From positions 1 through 64,000 of the IMG/VR virus record IMGVR_UViG_3300042886_000261: a stretch of 64,000 nucleotides of DNA; one strand, written 5' to 3'. Origin of the DNA: a virus. The notes beneath the pieces are model-generated. The model was not told where the DNA came from, did not search any database, and was given only the letters and a program-made list of their open reading frames with translations. The position numbers were made by a program, and so were the translations under genes. Each line of letters begins with the position of its first letter. Positions within the stretch are counted from its first letter, which is position 1. This document shows, piece after piece, positions 40,410 to 48,778 of the stretch.

Positions 40410-41000
40410 ATGGATGAAATTTTTAATTTATTAATAAAGAAACAGTTGAGTCCAAATCAATTGTATATACTCTATTGTATTAAGCATAAAATTAAAACTA
40501 ATGATTTTATTAATGATGCATTAGAGGTAAAACGCTTACAGTCAACAGACTGGTTAGAAGCTGATATGAAACTAGCAGGTAAGGCAATAATTCTTTTACA
40601 AGAACTAGAATCTTATTTTAAGAATAGTAAGAAAAAAACAAGTACAACATTGATGGGTGATAATTTTATGGAAAATATTGATGTTTATTTAGATATTTTT
40701 CCTAAATTTAAGCTACCAAGTGGTAAATATGCAAGGTCAGATAAAAAGAATCTAGAGAATAACTTCAGATGGTTTTTTGAATCACATACTTATACATGGG
40801 AAACAGTAATTAATGCTACAAAGACATATGTTGATGAGTATGAAGCAACAGGATATAAGTATATGAGAACATCTCAATACTTTATTAGAAAACAAGGCTC
40901 AGATAAAACTTATGATTCTGAATTAGCAAATTATTGTGATATGTTATTAAATGGGTCAGATGATCCGTCACAAACACATTTTAAAGAAAAAGTAGTATAA
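40410..41000 (+). CDS. Replication-module protein (196 aa)
   Basis: MDEIFNLLIKKQLSPNQLYI, a winged-helix-like N-terminus (LSPNQLYILYCIKHKI) and a C-terminal region (TYTWETVINATKTYVDEYEA, YKYMRTSQYFIRKQGSDKTY) that resembles the C-terminal part of phage replication initiator/DnaD-like proteins. It precedes the DnaB-like helicase and may load it; the inference is positional. Confidence 0.6.
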   Translation: MDEIFNLLIKKQLSPNQLYILYCIKHKIKTNDFINDALEVKRLQSTDWLEADMKLAGKAIILLQELESYFKNSKKKTSTTLMGDNFMENIDVYLDIFPKFKLPSGKYARSDKKNLENNFRWFFESHTYTWETVINATKTYVDEYEATGYKYMRTSQYFIRKQGSDKTYDSELANYCDMLLNGSDDPSQTHFKEKVV

Positions 41001-41176
41001 TGTATAAATTACCCAAATTAATACTAGGGTGTTGTGCCATAGTAGGAATTCTATTAGGTTATTTAGTAATTAATACATTTGTTATTTCTATTACTGCAAT
41101 TCAGTTTATTGTAGTTGAAGTAGTGATTAGTGTATTACATGCTACATATAATAGAGTAAAAGTAAAAATTATTTAA
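41000..41176 (+). CDS. Small membrane protein (58 aa)
   Basis: MYKLPKLILGCCAIVGILLG, then a second hydrophobic stretch (FVISITAIQFIVVEVVISVL). Start overlaps the upstream stop (TAATG). Odd inside the replication run; function unknown. Confidence 0.5.
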   Translation: MYKLPKLILGCCAIVGILLGYLVINTFVISITAIQFIVVEVVISVLHATYNRVKVKII

Positions 41177-41185
41177 TTATTGTAT

Positions 41186-42190
41186 ATGGCACTTAAGCAA
41201 ACAGTTAATTCTAAGTGGGTTAGCCAAAAAGAAGGTTTTCAGGAATCATTACATTATTTAAAAGGCAGAATGGTAGGTGAGATTAAAAGTCTTAGAACAC
41301 CGTGGCCTAAGTTTAATGATGCAATGACTGATGGTATTGAATGGAATACTATGACTGTAATTGGAGGAAGACCTGCAAGTGGTAAAACTTTAATTGTTGA
41401 GCAGATAGTAAGGGAATCTTTTATTCTTAATCCCGCAGAAGATTTTAGAGTTTTACAGTTTCAATTTGAAATGTTAGCTAGGTCATCTGCAATTAGAGAG
41501 TATTCAAGTATTATTGGTAAGTCATATAAGTATTTATGTAGTGCAGATGGTCAATTATCAACTGAAGATCTACAAAAATGCTATGATTATGCAAAGCAAA
41601 AGATTAAGTATCCCATTGATATAGTAGAAAAACCATGTACAGTAGATGAATTTATCAGAACTATACATGAGTATATGTCACATCATTCTGAAGTAGATGA
41701 AGAAGGTAAAAGGAAATATAAAAAGACTTTAATTTCCCTAGATCACTCCCTACTTGTAAAAAAAGCACAAACTGAAAGAGATAAAAATGAAACTTTAAAT
41801 AACCTTGGTGAAGCATTAACAAATCTTAAAAGAGTTTACCCGATAGCATTCATTATATTAAGTCAATTAAACAGAAATATAGATAATCCTGAGAGATCAG
41901 AAGATGGAAAGTATGGTAATTATGTATTAGAATCAGATATATTTGGTGCTGATGCTTTACTACAACATGCAGATACTGTAATTGGTATCAATAGACCTGC
42001 TAAACAAAAAATCAGATTCTATGGTCCTGATAGATATATAATAGAAAATGATAGGGTAATGGTATTACACTTTCTTAAATGTAGAAATGGTGATACTAGA
42101 TTAAGTTTCTTTAAAGCTGAGTTTGAAAGAATGAGTATAGCAGAAATGAATACTCCAGCACAACAAGAAAAAAGAATTGGAACCAAATAA
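41186..42190 (+). CDS. DnaB-type replicative helicase (RecA-like core)
   Basis: 334 residues. Walker A GGRPASGKT at residues ~60-68, then FQFEMLARSSAIREYS, Walker B-like TLISLDHSLLV near 180, and FIILSQLNRNID (the QLNR motif of DnaB). C-terminal ADTVIGINRP and LKCRNGDTRL. The N-terminal primase-interaction domain of DnaB is missing or very short. It should unwind the fork together with the primase encoded at 44240. I start at the ATG at 41186; the longer reading uses TTG. Confidence 0.88.
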   Translation: MALKQTVNSKWVSQKEGFQESLHYLKGRMVGEIKSLRTPWPKFNDAMTDGIEWNTMTVIGGRPASGKTLIVEQIVRESFILNPAEDFRVLQFQFEMLARSSAIREYSSIIGKSYKYLCSADGQLSTEDLQKCYDYAKQKIKYPIDIVEKPCTVDEFIRTIHEYMSHHSEVDEEGKRKYKKTLISLDHSLLVKKAQTERDKNETLNNLGEALTNLKRVYPIAFIILSQLNRNIDNPERSEDGKYGNYVLESDIFGADALLQHADTVIGINRPAKQKIRFYGPDRYIIENDRVMVLHFLKCRNGDTRLSFFKAEFERMSIAEMNTPAQQEKRIGTK

Positions 42191-42197
42191 TTAATAT

Positions 42198-42749
42198 ATG
42201 GCATTAACAACAAAAGATAGCAGCAGTGCTAGTTTTAACAGAAAAGAAAAAACTGAAGAGATGGTGAAGTACCATCAAAAAGTATTTGACGCATTAGGTG
42301 TAAGTAGTCCACTATATATTCCTAAATGTGCTTATAGACCATATGGTAAAGATGATTTATATATGGGATTCTTTAAGAGTGAATTATCAAGAGGAGAAGA
42401 CATCTATACTGAATACGTAAGTATTACACTAGAGTCTGAAGACCCAACAAGAACACTGTATAAATGGAGTTATAATTCATTTTATGATGAGGAGTATGAA
42501 ACTACAGATCCTAATGCAAATGGGCATGTAAGATATCTGATTCCTGTATCTGAACTGACAGCAATTAAAACTGAAACTAAAACTGAAACTAAGAATACTG
42601 AAACGCAAGGGTTATTTCCTGATTTTGATGATTTAATGGATTCAGATTTAGATGCTCCTTTAAGCAGTTTAACTGTAAGGGATCTAGCTGCCATTCTATT
42701 ACAGAAGCCAGTAAGTAATAAAAAATGGTTAAATGATTTAATAAAATGA
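42198..42749 (+). CDS. Replication-module hypothetical protein (183 aa)
   Basis: MALTTKDSSSASFNRKEKTE, a Thr/Glu-rich low-complexity stretch (IKTETKTETKNTETQ) and a helical C-terminus (RDLAAILLQKPVSNKKWLND). Located between helicase and Sak4-like ATPase. Function unknown; could be a helicase accessory. Confidence 0.65.
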   Translation: MALTTKDSSSASFNRKEKTEEMVKYHQKVFDALGVSSPLYIPKCAYRPYGKDDLYMGFFKSELSRGEDIYTEYVSITLESEDPTRTLYKWSYNSFYDEEYETTDPNANGHVRYLIPVSELTAIKTETKTETKNTETQGLFPDFDDLMDSDLDAPLSSLTVRDLAAILLQKPVSNKKWLNDLIK

Positions 42750-42753
42750 AAGT

Positions 42754-43482
42754 ATGAGTGAAGGATTAGTATTGCCCACTAAGAAAGTGAGTGCAACAAG
42801 AGTCAATCCAAAAAGATTAATTATTTATTCTAAGCCAAAGACAGGTAAAACTACTGCATTTGCTGGTCTAGAAGATAATTTAATTATTGATTTGGAGAAT
42901 GGGACTGATTATGTAGATGCATTAAAGGTTAAAGCAAGTAATCTTAAAGAGTTGCTAGCAATTGGTAAACAAGTAGTTGAAGCTGGTAAACCTTATAAGT
43001 TTATTACTATTGATACTGTAACTGCATTAGAAGAAATGGTAATGCCATTAGCTGTCAAAAAGTATAAAGCCACTAGTATGGGTAAAAACTTTGATGGAGA
43101 TAATGTAATTACTTTACCAAATGGAGCTGGTTATTTATATGTAAGAGAAGCATTCTTTGATGTTTTAAACTATGTAGACACATTAGCTGACCATATTATT
43201 CTATCTGGGCATATCAAAGATAAGCAAGTAGATGATAAAGGTGAAATGGTTATGTCTGCTAATATAGATTTAACTGGTAAGATCAAGTCTTTAATCTGTG
43301 CTAATGCTGATGCAATTGGTTATATGTTTAGAAAAGGTAATCAAGTATTCTTATCATTTAAAACTAATGAAGAGACAACTTGTGGTGCAAGACCTGAGCA
43401 TTTAAGAAATGCAGAAATAGTTATTAGTGAAGCTAATGACAAAGGAGAAATAGTTACTCACTGGGATGAGATATATAAATAA
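42754..43482 (+). CDS. Sak4-like RecA-fold ATPase
   Basis: 242 residues. Walker A IIYSKPKTGKTTAF (residues ~23-36), Walker B YKFITIDTVTALEEM near 85-99, and DHIILSGHIKDK. This is the AAA_24/Sak4 arrangement: a compact RecA-like ATPase of phages used in single-strand annealing recombination with an SSB partner. The next gene has the acidic tail of an SSB, which fits such a pair. Confidence 0.8.
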   Translation: MSEGLVLPTKKVSATRVNPKRLIIYSKPKTGKTTAFAGLEDNLIIDLENGTDYVDALKVKASNLKELLAIGKQVVEAGKPYKFITIDTVTALEEMVMPLAVKKYKATSMGKNFDGDNVITLPNGAGYLYVREAFFDVLNYVDTLADHIILSGHIKDKQVDDKGEMVMSANIDLTGKIKSLICANADAIGYMFRKGNQVFLSFKTNEETTCGARPEHLRNAEIVISEANDKGEIVTHWDEIYK

Positions 43483-43501
43483 TAAATAAAAAATAAGAAA
43501 A

Positions 43502-44182
43502 ATGGCAATTGGAACAAAAGATGTAGGAACAGGTGGAAGTGGAATACCAAAAACAATTACTCCAGGTAATCACAAATTAAAACTTAATAGTTTAGTAGGT
43601 GAAGATTTTAAATTTATCCCAGGTGGTATAAGTTTAATACTTAATGTTGAGACTGAGCCTCTTGAAGGATTTGAAGGATTCATGTTAGATAAAGAAAATC
43701 CAGATGCTGGTCATTATAAAGGTCAAATTGGTAGAGTAAAATCTGGTCAATATGCATTTGCAGATGGAGTAACTAAATCAGGTGTACAAATCTCTAGAGA
43801 TAATAGTATATTAGTATTTATTAAATCATTATGTACTACATTAGACATAGTAGATTGGTTTGATGCTCAAGATAATAAGCACAATACAATTGAAGAGTTT
43901 ATCACTGCATTTGATAAAACAGCACCTTATCAAGATAAGTATTTAGATTTCTGTATTGCAGGAAAAGAATATGAAGGTAAAACAGGTTATACAAATTATG
44001 ACTTATATTTGCCAAAATCTTCTAGAGATGGTTTTGCATATGCTAAACTTGGATCTGGTAAACAGTTACTATATTCTGAAGCTCTACATCTTAAAAAATT
44101 AGAAGCTAAGAAAGTAGAAGCATTTGGTGAAGATGATTTTGAGGTATCAACTAAGGTTGGCTCAGACTTTGATTTAGACTAA
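43502..44182 (+). CDS. ssDNA-binding protein candidate (Sak4 partner)
   Basis: 226 residues: MAIGTKDVGTGGSGIPKTIT, a beta-rich N-terminal domain (GNHKLKLNSLVGEDFKFIPG) and a C-terminus of acidic residues ending VGSDFDLD. Directly follows the Sak4-like ATPase and ends in a terminator. The position and the tail suggest a single-strand DNA-binding protein; no OB-fold motif can be confirmed. Confidence 0.6.
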   Translation: MAIGTKDVGTGGSGIPKTITPGNHKLKLNSLVGEDFKFIPGGISLILNVETEPLEGFEGFMLDKENPDAGHYKGQIGRVKSGQYAFADGVTKSGVQISRDNSILVFIKSLCTTLDIVDWFDAQDNKHNTIEEFITAFDKTAPYQDKYLDFCIAGKEYEGKTGYTNYDLYLPKSSRDGFAYAKLGSGKQLLYSEALHLKKLEAKKVEAFGEDDFEVSTKVGSDFDLD

Positions 44183-44191
44183 CAATAGTTT

Positions 44192-44223
44192 AAAGGGGAG
44201 TCAGGAAATGGGCTCCCTTTTTA
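44192..44223 (+). terminator. Intrinsic terminator
   Basis: GGGAG (44196-44200) / CTCCC (44213-44217), extended by AAA/TTT across a bulge, then TTTTT. Confidence 0.65.
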
Positions 44224-44239
44224 ATTAAAGTTAAAAGAT

Positions 44240-45226
44240 ATGATTTCAACTAAAAATGTGATTAGATTCCAGGATGTACCAACAATCTGGATTTTTGAGA
44301 ATTACTTAAATCTTACTGAAAAATTAGACGGACAGCAGATAAAAATTAAATCTGTATTTAAAACTGAAAAGACTCCATCAATGATTATTTATATGGATGC
44401 TGCAACAATGACATATAAGTTTAAAGATTTTTCATCAGGTTATGGAGGAGACTCTATAGCATTAGTACAATATATATTTGGTATTAAAGATAGAGGAGTG
44501 GTTTCTTATAAGATAGTTAATGACTATGTTAAATACTTAGATGATCATAAATCTTACAAAGCTCCTGAAATTAAAACTTATGAGAACTATAAAGTAACTG
44601 ATTATACTATTAGGCATTGGTCTAACTTTGATCAGAAATACTGGGGACAATATCATATTGGTTCTAAGATGCTAGAAATATATAATGTATCTGCATTAGA
44701 GTATTATAAGATGACCAGACTTGAACTTAATGGTACTACATCTGAAATTATTATTACAGGTTTAAATCTGTATGGTTATTTCAAAAAAGATGGCACATTG
44801 TATAAGATTTATCAGCCTAAGAATATGAATAAGAAATTCTTAAAGTTAGGTAATCATATACAAGGGTCACAACAACTATCACTTACAGTAGATTATTTAG
44901 TTATTACTTCTTCATTAAAAGATATAATGGCTTTTAATAAGCTTGGCTTTAAAGATATAGAGTGTATTGCTCCGGATAGTGAAAATACTATGATTAAAGA
45001 GCAAAACATAAATAAACTTAAAGAGAAATATAAAAAGATATGTGTACTATTTGATAATGATGAAGCAGGTATTAATTCTATGAAGAAATATAAAGAAAGA
45101 TATAATCTTGATTTTATTATTCTTGATATGGAGAAAGATGTATCAGATTCTATTAAAGTGCACGGTATTGAAAAAGTAAAAGAAGAAGTATTAAAATTAC
45201 TTAATGAAACATTATATGAAAGGTAA
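44240..45226 (+). CDS. DnaG-type primase with Toprim domain
   Basis: 328 residues. The N-terminal half has TYKFKDFSSGYGGDSIALVQ near residue 55, the core of the DnaG catalytic N-terminal region (fkDFssgxgGdxixlv). The C-terminal half is Toprim: YLVITSSLKDIMAFNKLG (the Glu of the first Toprim motif appears replaced by Ser/Leu context), then KICVLFDNDEAG with the DxD-like acidic pair. No zinc-binding CHC2 knuckle is seen. It would make primers for the PolB encoded at 54.5 kb. Confidence 0.75.
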   Translation: MISTKNVIRFQDVPTIWIFENYLNLTEKLDGQQIKIKSVFKTEKTPSMIIYMDAATMTYKFKDFSSGYGGDSIALVQYIFGIKDRGVVSYKIVNDYVKYLDDHKSYKAPEIKTYENYKVTDYTIRHWSNFDQKYWGQYHIGSKMLEIYNVSALEYYKMTRLELNGTTSEIIITGLNLYGYFKKDGTLYKIYQPKNMNKKFLKLGNHIQGSQQLSLTVDYLVITSSLKDIMAFNKLGFKDIECIAPDSENTMIKEQNINKLKEKYKKICVLFDNDEAGINSMKKYKERYNLDFIILDMEKDVSDSIKVHGIEKVKEEVLKLLNETLYER

Positions 45227-45449
45227 GATTAAAATAAATTATGAGTTTGATGAAAAGTCACCAGAAAAATTTACTACAAGTTTAAAGATACATGGAGTTA
45301 CTCCTGCACATCTTATACATGCAGTAGTATTATTAATAGAGACTATTGAGAAAGAAGGTGGTATCAATGTAAAAGAAACATTAACTGAGGTATTCTCAGG
45401 TAAATTTATACAAGAACGTAACAGTATTATACCACAGGGTGATGCTTAA
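45216..45449 (+). CDS. Hypothetical protein (77 aa)
   Basis: MKGKIKINYEFDEKSPEKFT; starts inside the end of the primase gene. Helical middle (AHLIHAVVLLIETIEKEGGI). Function unknown; perhaps a primase accessory. Confidence 0.55.
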   Translation: MKGKIKINYEFDEKSPEKFTTSLKIHGVTPAHLIHAVVLLIETIEKEGGINVKETLTEVFSGKFIQERNSIIPQGDA

Positions 45450-45460
45450 ATTTTAAAATT

Positions 45461-45880
45461 ATGAGTTGGATATACAAGGGTAAAATTTTTACTGAAGATA
45501 TGATTCCTGAAAATGCAATAGGTTTTATTTATAATATGACTGCAATAATAGACGGAAAATCAATTAGTTATATTGGTAAAAAGAATTTTTATGCAGATAT
45601 TAAAACAAAACTGAGTAAGAAGGCTATGCCAACTGATAAGAGATTAAAGACATATAAAAGAGTAAAGAAAGCTACTTATCAAAATTATTACAGTAGCAAT
45701 GAAGTACTGAAAAAAGCACACAAAGACAATATAAAAATTAAAAGAGATATACTAATGATATGTACTACTAAATTAGAATTGTCATACCAAGAAACTAAAC
45801 ATCAATTTGTATTAGGAGTACTTGAGTCTGATAAATATTTAAACGGTAATATACTGGGACGTTTCTATAAATTTAAATAA
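45461..45880 (+). CDS. GIY-YIG-like nuclease (Seg-type)
   Basis: 139 residues: WIYKGKIFTE then AIGFIYNMTAIIDGKSISYI and GKKNFYADIKTKLSKKAMPT, a diverged GIY-YIG (GFIY...YIG). Later KRDILMICTTKLELSYQETK and NILGRFYKFK match the C-terminal part of a common phage protein family annotated as Seg-like GIY-YIG endonuclease. The GIY is altered to GFIY. It may cut host or competing DNA, or be a repair nuclease. Confidence 0.75.
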   Translation: MSWIYKGKIFTEDMIPENAIGFIYNMTAIIDGKSISYIGKKNFYADIKTKLSKKAMPTDKRLKTYKRVKKATYQNYYSSNEVLKKAHKDNIKIKRDILMICTTKLELSYQETKHQFVLGVLESDKYLNGNILGRFYKFK

Positions 45881-45904
45881 TATAAGTTTAAATAATAAAA
45901 AGTT

Positions 45905-46297
45905 ATGGATAAAAATAGTTTAGAAAAAATAATGTTTGGCTTAGTCAGTCATGGTATTAAAAAAGTTGTAGTACATTATGAAGGTGGTGGAGATAGTGGA
46001 GCAATTGAATATGTTAATGCTACTCAAGATCCATATATAGATTATGATGAATTAGAAAATTGGGATCAAGAATACTTATTAAATGATATTGATAGTGGAT
46101 TAAGTACTTTAATTGAAGATTACTGTCAAGAGATGTTATTAAATGATATAGAAGACTGGTGGAATAATGAAGGTGGCCGTGGTTATGTTCATATTGATGT
46201 AGAACTTGGTACATATACAATTAATAATAGTATCAGAATTGCTGATTGGGAAGAATATACTCATGAAGGTAGTTTAAAAGATAAAAATAAAAAATAA
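45905..46297 (+). CDS. GDSGAI-motif protein, copy 1 (DUF6878-like)
   Basis: 130 acidic residues: VVVHYEGGGDSGAIEYVNAT near residue 20, IEDWWNNEGGRGYVHIDVEL near 80. It is a paralogue of the next gene, sharing YxGxGDSGAI, IEDxxQ and DIEDWxxxEGGxG. The block resembles the DUF6878 family, a small acidic domain of unknown function. Tandem duplication is evident. Confidence 0.65.
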   Translation: MDKNSLEKIMFGLVSHGIKKVVVHYEGGGDSGAIEYVNATQDPYIDYDELENWDQEYLLNDIDSGLSTLIEDYCQEMLLNDIEDWWNNEGGRGYVHIDVELGTYTINNSIRIADWEEYTHEGSLKDKNKK

Positions 46298-46302
46298 TAA
46301 CT

Positions 46303-46704
46303 ATGGAAGAATTAAAAATGACAAGCCTCTTACTTAAATTGGCTGACCGTGGTATTACAGGTATTAAAGTACAATATAATGGTGAAGGAGACTCAGGTGC
46401 TATAGACTGGATTGGTTATACAAATGAGCCTTGTGCAAGTACAGCAGATGTATTTAATAATATTGATGCTTGGGACAATAATAATAATGCTTTAGAAGAT
46501 AAAGAATTATATGACTCAATTGAAGATTTTGCACAATCTAAAATTCTTGATGATATAGAAGATTGGAGAACTGATGAAGGTGGTTTTGGTAACTTATGTA
46601 TACTTGTTCCTTCAGGAAATTATAGTATAAACAATTATATAAGAATCATTGAACTTGTAGCTTATCATCATGAAGGTAATTTAATTGATAAAAGTTTAGA
46701 ATAA
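46303..46704 (+). CDS. GDSGAI-motif protein, copy 2 (DUF6878-like)
   Basis: 133 residues: IKVQYNGEGDSGAIDWIGYT, IEDFAQSKILDDIEDWRTDE and GGFGNLCILV. Begins 5 bases after copy 1. The core is conserved between copies while the insert between residues 40 and 65 differs. Possibly a bound-protein adaptor or mimic; function unknown. Confidence 0.65.
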   Translation: MEELKMTSLLLKLADRGITGIKVQYNGEGDSGAIDWIGYTNEPCASTADVFNNIDAWDNNNNALEDKELYDSIEDFAQSKILDDIEDWRTDEGGFGNLCILVPSGNYSINNYIRIIELVAYHHEGNLIDKSLE

Positions 46705-47108
46705 TGAATAAAAAACAAGAAATAGAAAAAATGGAAATTGATACTGGATATCTTAATTATGAGTTTTCAAAAAAATTAAAAGATTTAGGCTATGACGGAA
46801 TGAGCCTTATGTTGTATATTAAAGATGCTCATGTTGGCTGGTATTCAAAATACATAACAAATGAAATTATTGACAAGTTAGAAAACACAACTGAAGAATC
46901 TTGTGTTGCGGCACTTAGACCTTTTGTATTTAATTGGTTTGATGAAAAAACAGATTGGTTAATTTCAATACAACAAGTTGGAAAAACAGAATTTGGATTT
47001 ACTATTTCTTTTGATAAAGAAAATGTAATAAAAAGTTTTTCCTATTCTAATAGAAAAATAGCTGAAGAAACTTGTTTAAAAGAACTTATTAAAAAATACA
47101 TTAAATAA
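46704..47108 (+). CDS. Hypothetical protein (134 aa)
   Basis: MNKKQEIEKMEIDTGYLNYE; LNYEFSKKLKDLGYDGMSLM. Stop of the previous gene overlaps its start. No motif recognised; unrelated in sequence to the two copies upstream. Confidence 0.6.
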   Translation: MNKKQEIEKMEIDTGYLNYEFSKKLKDLGYDGMSLMLYIKDAHVGWYSKYITNEIIDKLENTTEESCVAALRPFVFNWFDEKTDWLISIQQVGKTEFGFTISFDKENVIKSFSYSNRKIAEETCLKELIKKYIK

Positions 47109-47109
47109 A

Positions 47110-47451
47110 ATGAGTCATCCTTTAGAGCATTGTAAGTCCTCAGTAAGAAAATGGGGTGGAGAATGGAGTGATTACATTGCAATTCATAATTGGTTTGATG
47201 AAACTAAAAAATGGATTGGGCATAGTAAACACAGAATGTTTAGACATCATAGTGAAGGTATATTTGAATGTGAAAAGATATTTGGAATGTCTTTTGTCAA
47301 CTCAGATGGTAAAACTGTATATACAAGATATGTTGGAGAACAACATGTAAAAGAGGATTGTAATAATTATATCCCAAGTGCTAAAGAATGGGTTCAGAAT
47401 TTAGATAAACCCACAGAATGGATGATTAAAACACTTAAAATAGAAGACTAA
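47110..47451 (+). CDS. DUF6915-like protein
   Basis: 113 residues: SSVRKWGGEWSDYIAIHNWF, DETKKWIGHSKHRMFRHHSE, GIFECEKIFGMSFVNSDGK, then YVGEQHVKEDCNNYIPSAKE. This is the DUF6915 pattern (IHNWFDxSK, HRxxRHHxEGIFxCExxFG, GEQHVxEDxGxIP). The many His suggest metal binding. Found in phages and bacteria; function unknown. Overlaps the next gene by one base. Confidence 0.8.
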   Translation: MSHPLEHCKSSVRKWGGEWSDYIAIHNWFDETKKWIGHSKHRMFRHHSEGIFECEKIFGMSFVNSDGKTVYTRYVGEQHVKEDCNNYIPSAKEWVQNLDKPTEWMIKTLKIED

Positions 47452-47738
47452 TGGAAAAAATAACACATGAAACTTTACTAGAACATGATTGGAAATGTAC
47501 TGATATAGGAAATCAAAGGTATGAACATACTTTTTATCCAAATTTAACATTGTTTTTAAGCAAAGATTATGGTATTGATAATAACTATATGATACAAATA
47601 TTGGCAATAAGTTCTGATTTTGATACATTAAAACTTAATATAAATTGCATTACAATTAATGATTTAAGAGGACTTGAAGCTTTACTTCAAAAAGCAAGTG
47701 CTGTAGGTTTAATTAAAAGACTATTGATTAATTATTAA
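47451..47738 (+). CDS. Hypothetical protein (95 aa)
   Basis: MEKITHETLLEHDWKCTDIG then YEHTFYPNLTLFLSKDYGID. A small alpha/beta protein; KITxExLxxxGW...YxxxxxxLxL...... is a recurrent layout in phage accessory genes. Function unknown. Confidence 0.6.
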   Translation: MEKITHETLLEHDWKCTDIGNQRYEHTFYPNLTLFLSKDYGIDNNYMIQILAISSDFDTLKLNINCITINDLRGLEALLQKASAVGLIKRLLINY

Positions 47739-47749
47739 ATATAAGACTA

Positions 47750-48088
47750 ATGGAAGAAGTAGAAAAAACAATTAAAATAGAAAATGAGAAAATCAAAGTG
47801 GTTTTTACAAATGAGGTAAATTCTGATGAGCCAAGTTTAGAAGTAGAATTTATTTTTACAAGAAACAGTGAAGGTGAAAAAATAACTGAAGTGTCAATTG
47901 ATAAATCTATTTTTACTAGAGAGCAATCATTTATGAGTGAATTGTATATGAATACAGTTAATTCTTTATTAATGGTAAAAGAAATATTTGATAAAGGTGA
48001 AGTGTATGAAGGTGTACATACAATAACTAGAGAACAATACAAGCAGTATTTAATAAAAGTAAGAGGTGTTGATCCAACTAAATTATAA
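47750..48088 (+). CDS. Hypothetical acidic protein (112 aa)
   Basis: MEEVEKTIKIENEKIKVVFT; charged, with a C-terminal helical region (REQYKQYLIKVRGVDPTKL). No family recognised. Confidence 0.6.
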   Translation: MEEVEKTIKIENEKIKVVFTNEVNSDEPSLEVEFIFTRNSEGEKITEVSIDKSIFTREQSFMSELYMNTVNSLLMVKEIFDKGEVYEGVHTITREQYKQYLIKVRGVDPTKL

Positions 48089-48094
48089 AGACTA

Positions 48095-48268
48095 ATGGAA
48101 AAGATGAATAAAGAAGCAGAAACACAAGTAGTAAACTTGTTAAATCAATTAGAAGTACTAATTTCTAATAATATGGAATATGATGATGAAAACCCAGAAA
48201 CATGTCAAAAAACTGAAGTTTTAGGGTTATTAGGTTATATATCTGATGAACTTTTAGAAATAAACTAG
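48095..48268 (+). CDS. Hypothetical acidic protein (57 aa)
   Basis: MEKMNKEAETQVVNLLNQLE, helical and acidic, with the same GACTA leader as the preceding two genes. Function unknown. Confidence 0.5.
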   Translation: MEKMNKEAETQVVNLLNQLEVLISNNMEYDDENPETCQKTEVLGLLGYISDELLEIN

Positions 48269-48272
48269 AATT

Positions 48273-48368
48273 ATGGAAATGCAATTATTTATAATAGATG
48301 GCTATAAAATCTGGGCATTTACATATGAAGATGCATATGCAAATTACTTAGTGATATCAAAATTATAA
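48273..48368 (+). CDS. Micropeptide (31 aa)
   Basis: MEMQLFIIDGYKIWAFTYED: a soluble-looking short frame tucked between two genes with normal spacing. Low certainty that it is expressed; the phrase KxWAxTxEEAxxxY is common in small phage proteins. Confidence 0.4.
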   Translation: MEMQLFIIDGYKIWAFTYEDAYANYLVISKL

Positions 48369-48370
48369 AA

Positions 48371-48778
48371 ATGGAAAAAGTAGTACTGAATAGAGAAAGT
48401 GTTGAAAGTATATATGAAATGTATAATTCTCCTGATAAAGAGAATCATGTTGTTGCAAATGAAATACTAAATAATTGTGATATTGATGCATCTGAAGGAT
48501 GGTTAATTATATTTTATGGTATGAGTTTAAAAAGTGATGATTATTGGTTAGAAAATATGCCTAATGTTTTTGTTAGAGTCCGTGAATTAGGTATTCAAAG
48601 TGATCATAAGTTAAGTGCAGCACAACTTGTTAATGCTTTAATTGTTGCAAAAGTAGAACCTGGGATTATGGATTACTATTTAGAAATTCATGTTGAAGAT
48701 TTAAAAAGAGCAATGTCAAACTGGGGTTATCCAGTTAATAAATTAAATTACTCAATAACATTAAAAAATGAAGAGTAG
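48371..48778 (+). CDS. Hypothetical protein sharing a domain with 51244 gene
   Basis: 135 residues. The segment YEMYNSPDKENHVVANEILN (residues ~16-35) parallels CEMFNSSDTDNHTMAMEIMA in the 417-residue protein at 51244, and the hydrophobic stretch after it (WLIIFYG versus LSLLFYSY) also aligns. The two genes flank the VWA/MoxR pair. Function unknown; a shared partner-binding domain is possible. Overlaps the VWA gene start by 11 bases. Confidence 0.65.
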   Translation: MEKVVLNRESVESIYEMYNSPDKENHVVANEILNNCDIDASEGWLIIFYGMSLKSDDYWLENMPNVFVRVRELGIQSDHKLSAAQLVNALIVAKVEPGIMDYYLEIHVEDLKRAMSNWGYPVNKLNYSITLKNEE

